Assembly (NCBI GenBank): GCA_946544695.1
Contig: CAMNMO010000116.1
Location: 1-8,155 of the forward strand
Source: an uncultured Ruminococcus sp.
Lineage (GTDB): Bacteria > Bacillota > Clostridia > Oscillospirales > Ruminococcaceae
Direction: 5' to 3'
DNA length: 8,155 bases
Shown: positions 4,419 to 8,155 of the stretch, piece by piece
Layout of the letters: the number at the start of each line of letters is the position of its first letter
Numbering within the stretch: the first letter of the stretch is position 1
The notes under the pieces: model-generated
Databases searched by the model: none
The model's input: the letters and a program-made list of their open reading frames with translations, nothing else
Told to the model about the DNA's origin: nothing
Program-made: the position numbers and the translations under genes

Positions 4419-6539
4419 ATGGAAAGAAATTGGTTCGATGAGGAGTGGAAAGGTTTCAAGCCCGGCAGATGGTCAAGTACTTCTGTTAATCTGAGAGACT
4501 TTATCCAGAAAAATTTCACACCCTATGAAGGCGATGAAAGCTTCCTTGCAGGTCCGACAGAAGCAACAAAGCAGCTGTGGGATCAGGTGCTCGACCTTTC
4601 GAGACAGGAGAGGGAAGCAGGCGGCGTACTGGATATGGATACCAAGATAGTATCCACAATAACCAGCCACGCAGCAGGTTATCTCAATAAGGATCTGGAG
4701 AAGATCGTCGGTTTCCAGACGGACAAGCCCTTCAAGCGTTCGCTGCAGCCTTTCGGCGGTCTGAGAATGGCTCAGCAGGCATGCAAGCAGTACGGCTATG
4801 AAGTGGATCCCGAGATAGTAAAGATCTTTACCGAGTATAGAAAGACGCATAACCAGGGCGTATTCGATGCTTATACACCCGAGATGAAGCTGGCAAGACA
4901 TGCAGCTATCCTGACAGGTCTGCCTGATGCTTACGGCAGAGGCCGTATCATCGGCGACTACAGAAGAGTAGCACTGTACGGTATCGACTACCTTATAGAA
5001 GACAAGAAGGATCAGCTGGCTAACTCGCTGGTAAGAATGACTTCCAAGAACATCAGACTGCGTGAGGAACTGGCAGAGCAGATCAGAGCACTGGGCGAAC
5101 TGAAGAAGCTGGGCGAGATCTACGGCTACGATATATCGAAGCCCGCAAAGAATGCTCAGGAAGCTATCCAGTGGCTGTATTTCGGCTACCTCGCTGCTGT
5201 TAAGGAGCAGAACGGTGCCGCAATGAGTCTTGGCAGAACTTCTACATTCATTGATATCTATATCCAGAGAGATATTGAAAACGGCGTGCTGACCGAGGAG
5301 CAGGCTCAGGAACTGGTAGACCACTTCATCATGAAGCTGAGACTGGTCAAGTTCGCAAGAACTCCTGAGTATAACTCACTGTTCTCGGGCGACCCCACAT
5401 GGGTCACCGAATCTATCGGCGGTGTTTCGATCGACGGCGTGCCTATGGTAACAAAGACTTCGTTCAGATATCTGAACACTCTGAACAATCTGGGCCCTGC
5501 ACCCGAGCCTAACATGACAGTTCTGTGGAGCGTAAAGCTGCCCATGAACTTCAAGAAGTTCTGTGCAAGAATGTCCATCAGAACTTCCGCTATACAGTAT
5601 GAGAATGATGACCTGATGAGAGTTACCCACGGCGATGATTACGCTATCGCTTGCTGCGTATCCTCAATGGTAGTCGGCAAGGAGATGCAGTTCTTCGGCG
5701 CAAGAGCAAACCTGGCTAAGTGCCTGCTGTATGCTATAAACGGCGGCGTTGATGAGAGACTCGGCGTTCAGGTAGGTCCTAAGTACAGACCTGTCGAGGG
5801 CGAATACCTCGACTTTGATGATGTTATGGACAAATACGATGACATGATGGAGTGGCTGGCTGGTCTGTATGTCAACACCCTGAACGTTATCCACTATATG
5901 CATGATAAGTACAGCTACGAGAGACTTCAGATGGCACTGCATGACAGAGATGTCAAGAGATACTTCGCAACAGGTATTGCAGGTCTTTCCGTTGTTGCTG
6001 ACTCGCTGTCCGCTATCAAGTATGCAAAGGTAAAGCCTATCCGCAAGGATATCGAGATCAAGGACAAGGCTGGCAATGTTGTTGACGTTGCAAGAAATGT
6101 CGTTGTTGACTATGTTGTAGAGGGCGACTTCCCCAAGTACGGCAACAATGATGACAGAGTTGACAAGCTGGCTGTTGATATCGTTAAGCGCTTCATGAAC
6201 AAGATAAGAAAGCACCACACTTATCGTGACGGTGTACCTACCATGTCCATACTGACCATTACTTCCAACGTTGTTTACGGTAAGAAGACAGGTTCTACTC
6301 CTGACGGCAGAAAGATAGGCGTGCCTCTGGCACCAGGTGCTAACCCCATGCACGGCAGAGATACTCATGGTGCAGCTTCATCGCTGAGTTCTGTTGCTAA
6401 GCTGCCTTTCAGACATGCACAGGACGGTATCTCCAACACATTCTCCATCATTCCAGGCGCACTGGGCAAGGACGATGAGATGTTCATGGGTGATATAGAT
6501 ATCGCAAGCATCACTGAGGAACTCAACAATGGCAACTGA
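4419..6539 (+). CDS. pflB: Pyruvate formate-lyase large subunit lacking the glycyl radical domain
   Basis: The 706-aa catalytic barrel of PFL, which converts pyruvate and CoA to acetyl-CoA and formate in anaerobic cells. Family signatures are clear: GRGRIIGDYRR (Arg174, Arg176), the adjacent catalytic cysteines Cys412-Cys413 in IACCVSSM, FGARAN with Arg429, and TGSTPDGR near residue 625. The sequence follows canonical PFL through the NTFSIIPGALGKDDE segment and then ends in a short unrelated tail (ITEELNNGN) exactly where the C-terminal glycyl radical domain should begin; E. coli PFL is 760 aa. The missing part is encoded separately 236 nt downstream. The start at 4419 is supported by AGGGAGAG ten bases upstream; the ATG at 4410 is too close to it and the TTG at 4356 lacks a site. 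Arginine is written mostly AGA, as expected of a highly expressed gene. By itself this subunit carries no residue able to hold the radical. Confidence 0.95.
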   Translation: MERNWFDEEWKGFKPGRWSSTSVNLRDFIQKNFTPYEGDESFLAGPTEATKQLWDQVLDLSRQEREAGGVLDMDTKIVSTITSHAAGYLNKDLEKIVGFQTDKPFKRSLQPFGGLRMAQQACKQYGYEVDPEIVKIFTEYRKTHNQGVFDAYTPEMKLARHAAILTGLPDAYGRGRIIGDYRRVALYGIDYLIEDKKDQLANSLVRMTSKNIRLREELAEQIRALGELKKLGEIYGYDISKPAKNAQEAIQWLYFGYLAAVKEQNGAAMSLGRTSTFIDIYIQRDIENGVLTEEQAQELVDHFIMKLRLVKFARTPEYNSLFSGDPTWVTESIGGVSIDGVPMVTKTSFRYLNTLNNLGPAPEPNMTVLWSVKLPMNFKKFCARMSIRTSAIQYENDDLMRVTHGDDYAIACCVSSMVVGKEMQFFGARANLAKCLLYAINGGVDERLGVQVGPKYRPVEGEYLDFDDVMDKYDDMMEWLAGLYVNTLNVIHYMHDKYSYERLQMALHDRDVKRYFATGIAGLSVVADSLSAIKYAKVKPIRKDIEIKDKAGNVVDVARNVVVDYVVEGDFPKYGNNDDRVDKLAVDIVKRFMNKIRKHHTYRDGVPTMSILTITSNVVYGKKTGSTPDGRKIGVPLAPGANPMHGRDTHGAASSLSSVAKLPFRHAQDGISNTFSIIPGALGKDDEMFMGDIDIASITEELNNGN

Positions 6540-6756
6540 TAACAAAAAGACTGAAGAAGACAAGGTCGAAGAACTTGTCGCAATGATAGATGAACTGATG
6601 GCTAAGGGCGACGGTCATGTGAACGTGAAGTCGGGCGAGGTGACCTCTGAAGATGGCACTGCGCTGAACGTTCAGACCTTCCGCAGCAATGACTGCGGAA
6701 TAGGCGCCTGCTGTCAGCCAAATGAAAAAGCGCCCGATGAGGACGAAGAATTATAA
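6529..6756 (+). CDS. Cysteine-bearing glycyl-radical-domain look-alike in a PFL operon
   Basis: A 75-aa acidic protein, function unknown. Its start overlaps the end of the large subunit by 11 nt, with GAGGAA about 10 nt before it inside the upstream gene, so it is translationally coupled. Aligned without gaps at a shift of two residues, residues 10-33 follow the first half of the free glycyl radical domain downstream: V13, L16, D21, K26, G27, H30, N32 and V33 are identical. The second half diverges, with no RVSGY motif; at the same distance from the HxNV motif it has DCGIGACC (Cys56, Cys61, Cys62), and it ends in an acidic tail. I infer an origin by duplication of the radical domain. It might occupy the empty radical-domain site on the large subunit, sense oxygen or metal through the cysteines, or assist repair. 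The conserved frame, coupling and good ribosome binding site argue against a decayed remnant. Confidence 0.75.
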   Translation: MATDNKKTEEDKVEELVAMIDELMAKGDGHVNVKSGEVTSEDGTALNVQTFRSNDCGIGACCQPNEKAPDEDEEL

Positions 6757-6775
6757 TACAGAAAGAAGGATAAAT

Positions 6776-7027
6776 ATGGCAAATTTTGAACCCACCGATG
6801 CTCAGGTCGATAATCTGATCGGACTGCTTGACGGCTACGCTGAAAAGGGCGGTCACCACCTGAACGTAAATGTGCTCAACCGTGAGACTCTGCTGGACGC
6901 ACAGGCACACCCCGAGAAGTACCCCCAGCTGACCATCAGGGTATCTGGTTATGCTGTTAACTTCGTTAAGCTGACTAAGGAGCAGCAGGACGACGTTATC
7001 TCCAGAACCTTCCACGATAAGCTGTAA
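6776..7027 (+). CDS. Stand-alone glycyl radical domain of PFL (YfiD/GrcA-like subunit)
   Basis: An 83-aa protein equal to the C-terminal domain of PFL: GLLDGY (16-21), HHLNVNVLNRETLLDA (27-42), HPEKYPQLTI, then the radical loop RVSGYAV with Gly58, and KEQQDDVISRTF at the end. A radical SAM activating enzyme normally makes the stable glycyl radical on this residue, which then passes the radical to the cysteine pair of the large subunit. In E. coli the similar YfiD (GrcA) replaces an oxygen-cut domain of an otherwise complete PFL; here the large subunit has no such domain, so this protein should be essential for activity. The start at 6776 follows AGAAGGA (6764-6770) with five-base spacing, 19 nt after the preceding stop codon. 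The activating enzyme gene is not next to it; a terminator follows. Confidence 0.93.
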   Translation: MANFEPTDAQVDNLIGLLDGYAEKGGHHLNVNVLNRETLLDAQAHPEKYPQLTIRVSGYAVNFVKLTKEQQDDVISRTFHDKL

Positions 7028-7038
7028 TTTTTGAATGT

Positions 7039-7080
7039 ATAACGCCCTGTCACATTGTGTGTCAGGGCGTTATTTATTCT
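7039..7080 (+). terminator. Intrinsic terminator of the PFL operon
   Basis: AACGCCCTG (7041-7049) pairs with CAGGGCGTT (7063-7071), extendable by the flanking A/T pairs, and is followed by ATTTATTCTTT. It lies between convergent genes and overlaps the end of the minus-strand gene, so it may also stop transcription from that side. Confidence 0.87.
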
Positions 7081-7481
7081 TTAATATAGTTGCATTTGTG
7101 GCAGTATTTGTATTCGTTAGAAACTTTGTTACCGCATTTAGGGCATGACCAATAGTTTTCAGCTTCGGTGAACGGCTGTTCATCTGTTTGTAGGGTCTCA
7201 TTTGTTTTTGTTACCGGCTGATTATTGGATTTACCTGCCAAGATACTTACATTTTCGCATAGTTCCGCAAAAGCATTGAGCAGTACCGCTCCAAGATTTC
7301 CCAAATATATTATAATAATGGCAACTATCAAAAATGAAAGTATTCCAACCGAATCACTGAACTCTTTACTGAAGGAATAAGCAATTAGCCCGCCCAATGC
7401 TAGTCCTAAAAGAATATGGACCAACCTAAAGGCGTATGCAAGCACATCCATCCTCTCTTTCAATGTTCTTTTTTGCTCCAT
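7074..7481 (-). CDS. Membrane protein with C-terminal zinc ribbon
   Basis: A 135-aa protein of unknown role. A basic, probably cytoplasmic N-terminus is followed by two hydrophobic segments (about 18-37 and 46-72), a polar linker rich in Thr, Asn and Glu (84-108), and a zinc ribbon with two CxxC knuckles, Cys113/Cys116 and Cys127/Cys130. Zinc-ribbon membrane proteins of this build are common in Clostridia and mostly uncharacterised. The start at 7481 has an excellent AGGAGGT (7490-7496) eight bases away. Its promoter (7589-7617) overlaps a large inverted repeat shared with the divergent XRE regulator, so that regulator probably controls it. Confidence 0.82.
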   Translation of the reverse strand: MEQKRTLKERMDVLAYAFRLVHILLGLALGGLIAYSFSKEFSDSVGILSFLIVAIIIIYLGNLGAVLLNAFAELCENVSILAGKSNNQPVTKTNETLQTDEQPFTEAENYWSCPKCGNKVSNEYKYCHKCNYIKE

Positions 7482-7588
7482 AAAGCATTACCTCCTAATA
7501 ATAATTTATATCCCAATTATCTTTGTATTGTTTTCCCGCCTGGGGCAAGAAAAGTCAAGCACATCAATATCGGATAATTGCATATAAA

Positions 7589-7617
7589 ATTATAACACAT
7601 AAGTGTTCAAATGTCAA
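7589..7617 (-). promoter_or_regulatory. Consensus promoter of the zinc-ribbon protein gene
   Basis: On the minus strand TTGACA (7617-7612), a 17-bp spacer and TATAAT (7594-7589) match the consensus fully. The leader is about 100 nt. A promoter this strong that also overlaps an inverted repeat suggests it is normally repressed. Confidence 0.85.
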
Positions 7618-7627
7618 CTTATGTGTT
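7594..7627. promoter_or_regulatory. Inverted-repeat operator between divergent genes
   Basis: AACACATAAGT (7594-7604) and ACTTATGTGTT (7617-7627) are perfect 11-bp inverted arms around a 12-bp spacer. The left arm also forms a smaller palindrome, AACAC-ATAA-GTGTT (7594-7607). The site fills the gap between the -10 and -35 boxes of the minus promoter and touches the region where a plus promoter would lie. It is the natural binding site for the XRE protein encoded at 7674; that assignment is inferred. Confidence 0.7.
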
Positions 7628-7655
7628 CATAAAACTGATAAAACTAATGTACAAT
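7626..7655 (+). promoter_or_regulatory. Possible weak promoter of the XRE regulator gene
   Basis: TACAAT (7650-7655) is a good -10 box, but the best -35 is only TTCATA (7626-7631) with an 18-bp spacer, adjoining the operator arm. Transcription would start close to the ribosome binding site, so the leader would be very short. Other placements are possible. Confidence 0.35.
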
Positions 7656-7673
7656 ATCTATGAGGTGATAGAT

Positions 7674-7919
7674 ATGTACATCGGAGAACTCGATCCTCAT
7701 ATAGTCGGTGAGGTAATAGCGCAGTTTCGCAGAAAGAAGGGGATCTCCCAGGAGGTCTTGAGCGGACTTGCGGGCATAGGCAGAACACATCTCAGTGCCA
7801 TCGAAAGGGGAGAGCGCAAACCTACCCTCGAAACGCTTTACAAGCTTTCCTGTGCGCTGGATATGAACATGAGCGATATAATTTTAGAGATAGAGCAGGT
7901 TCTTTCAAAATGCAGATGA
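7674..7919 (+). CDS. XRE-family HTH transcriptional regulator
   Basis: An 81-aa single-domain DNA-binding protein. Residues 10-71 form the five-helix Cro/C1 fold; the helix-turn-helix spans about 24-45 (ISQEVLSGLAG, then GRTHLSAIERG), followed by the typical KPTLETLYKLSCAL helix. No effector, peptidase or membrane domain follows, so it should act as a small dimeric repressor. The frame extends upstream to 7611, but GAGGTGA (7662-7668) five bases before the ATG at 7674 fixes the start; the upstream part would cross the operator. Divergent placement from the zinc-ribbon membrane protein and the operator between them suggest it represses that gene and itself. No terminator is seen after it. Confidence 0.9.
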   Translation: MYIGELDPHIVGEVIAQFRRKKGISQEVLSGLAGIGRTHLSAIERGERKPTLETLYKLSCALDMNMSDIILEIEQVLSKCR

Positions 7920-7940
7920 TCGGCTATATCGGTTATATTA

Positions 7941-7969
7941 TTGACTTTTTGTATCTGTTATGATAAAAT
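7941..7969 (+). promoter_or_regulatory. Sigma-A promoter of the 3'-terminal gene
   Basis: TTGACT (7941-7946), a 17-bp spacer and TAAAAT (7964-7969). The expected start is near 7976, giving a leader of about 70 nt before the ATG at 8049. Confidence 0.7.
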
Positions 7970-8048
7970 ATTATTCGGGTAAAATGATACGGTTCGCTCT
8001 GATCTTAGTGGTTCAGCCGTGTCGGTATATGGAAAGGTATATTTAAAA

Positions 8049-8155
8049 ATGATGGATAAAAGGATACTCTATTTAATAATGGGTATAATGTTTTTTTTCG
8101 TAAGTATCATTACAATTTTTGCGACAAGAAGCACATGGTTCGGGGCAGGTGTATG
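8049..8155 (+). CDS. Partial membrane or exported protein, cut by the window end
   Basis: The first 35 codons of an open frame that runs off the window. It starts MMDKR, then a strongly hydrophobic stretch (about residues 6-26, including FFFVSIITIF), followed by TRSTWFGAGV. This is a signal anchor or first membrane segment; too little is left to name it. GAAAGG (8032-8037) is a usable but distant ribosome binding site and a good promoter lies upstream. An ATG at 8052 is the alternative start. Confidence 0.55.
   Translation, partial: MMDKRILYLIMGIMFFFVSIITIFATRSTWFGAGV

Noticed and set aside
4473..6368. Long minus-strand frames inside the PFL gene (4473-5324, 5664-6368).
   Set aside because: They mirror the strongly conserved PFL coding strand and show no motifs or start signals.
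6529..6776. Split PFL as a frameshift or sequencing error of a normal gene.
   Set aside because: The large subunit ends in its own tail, a complete coupled 75-codon gene intervenes, and the radical domain has its own start and ribosome site; no single base change would rebuild a normal chain.
1..8155. CRISPR array, tRNA or rRNA genes.
   Set aside because: No regularly spaced repeats and no cloverleaf or rRNA-like sequence were seen on either strand.

Overview
The window looks like chromosomal DNA of an anaerobic, fermentative Ruminococcus-like member of the Clostridia. This is inferred from a pyruvate formate-lyase (PFL) locus of low-GC Firmicutes type, an IS200-family relic whose N-terminus resembles those of ruminococci, A/T-rich intergenic DNA with near-consensus sigma-A promoters, and strong GGAGG-type ribosome binding sites. 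The species is not established.

Layout. 1-510: hypothetical multi-pass membrane protein, possibly cut by the window edge. 594-1481: membrane-anchored Mrr-type nuclease with its own promoter, ending in a domain that resembles the alpha domain of FtsK/SpoIIIE. 1483-1518: bidirectional terminator. About 1520-1746: 5' relic of an IS200/IS605-family element, broken off next to the stop codon of a minus-strand YqiA-like alpha/beta hydrolase (1752-2264). That hydrolase is preceded by a consensus promoter and, before the gene, an intrinsic terminator, so a short RNA of about 80 nt or an attenuated leader is predicted. 2406-2784: gene-free and repeat-rich. 2854-3699: prephenate dehydrogenase (tyrosine synthesis) with its own promoter and terminator. 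3795-4246: long A/T-rich control region. 4247-7080: the PFL operon. 7074-7481 (minus) and 7674-7919 (plus): a divergent pair, a zinc-ribbon membrane protein and a small XRE regulator, sharing an inverted-repeat operator. 8049-end: start of a further membrane protein.

The most interesting part is the PFL operon. The large subunit (706 aa) has the Cys-Cys active site but stops just before the C-terminal glycyl radical domain. That domain is encoded separately as an 83-aa protein with an intact RVSGYAV motif. Between the two lies a 75-aa protein, translationally coupled to the large subunit, whose first half matches the glycyl radical domain but which carries a cysteine cluster (C56, C61, C62) where the radical loop should be. 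The arrangement implies a PFL assembled from separate parts, with a free radical-carrying subunit similar in principle to the YfiD/GrcA repair protein, plus an unexplained cysteine-bearing look-alike. No activating enzyme (PflA) lies in the window. Several sequences close to the Rex (NADH-sensing repressor) operator lie upstream, fitting redox control of fermentation.
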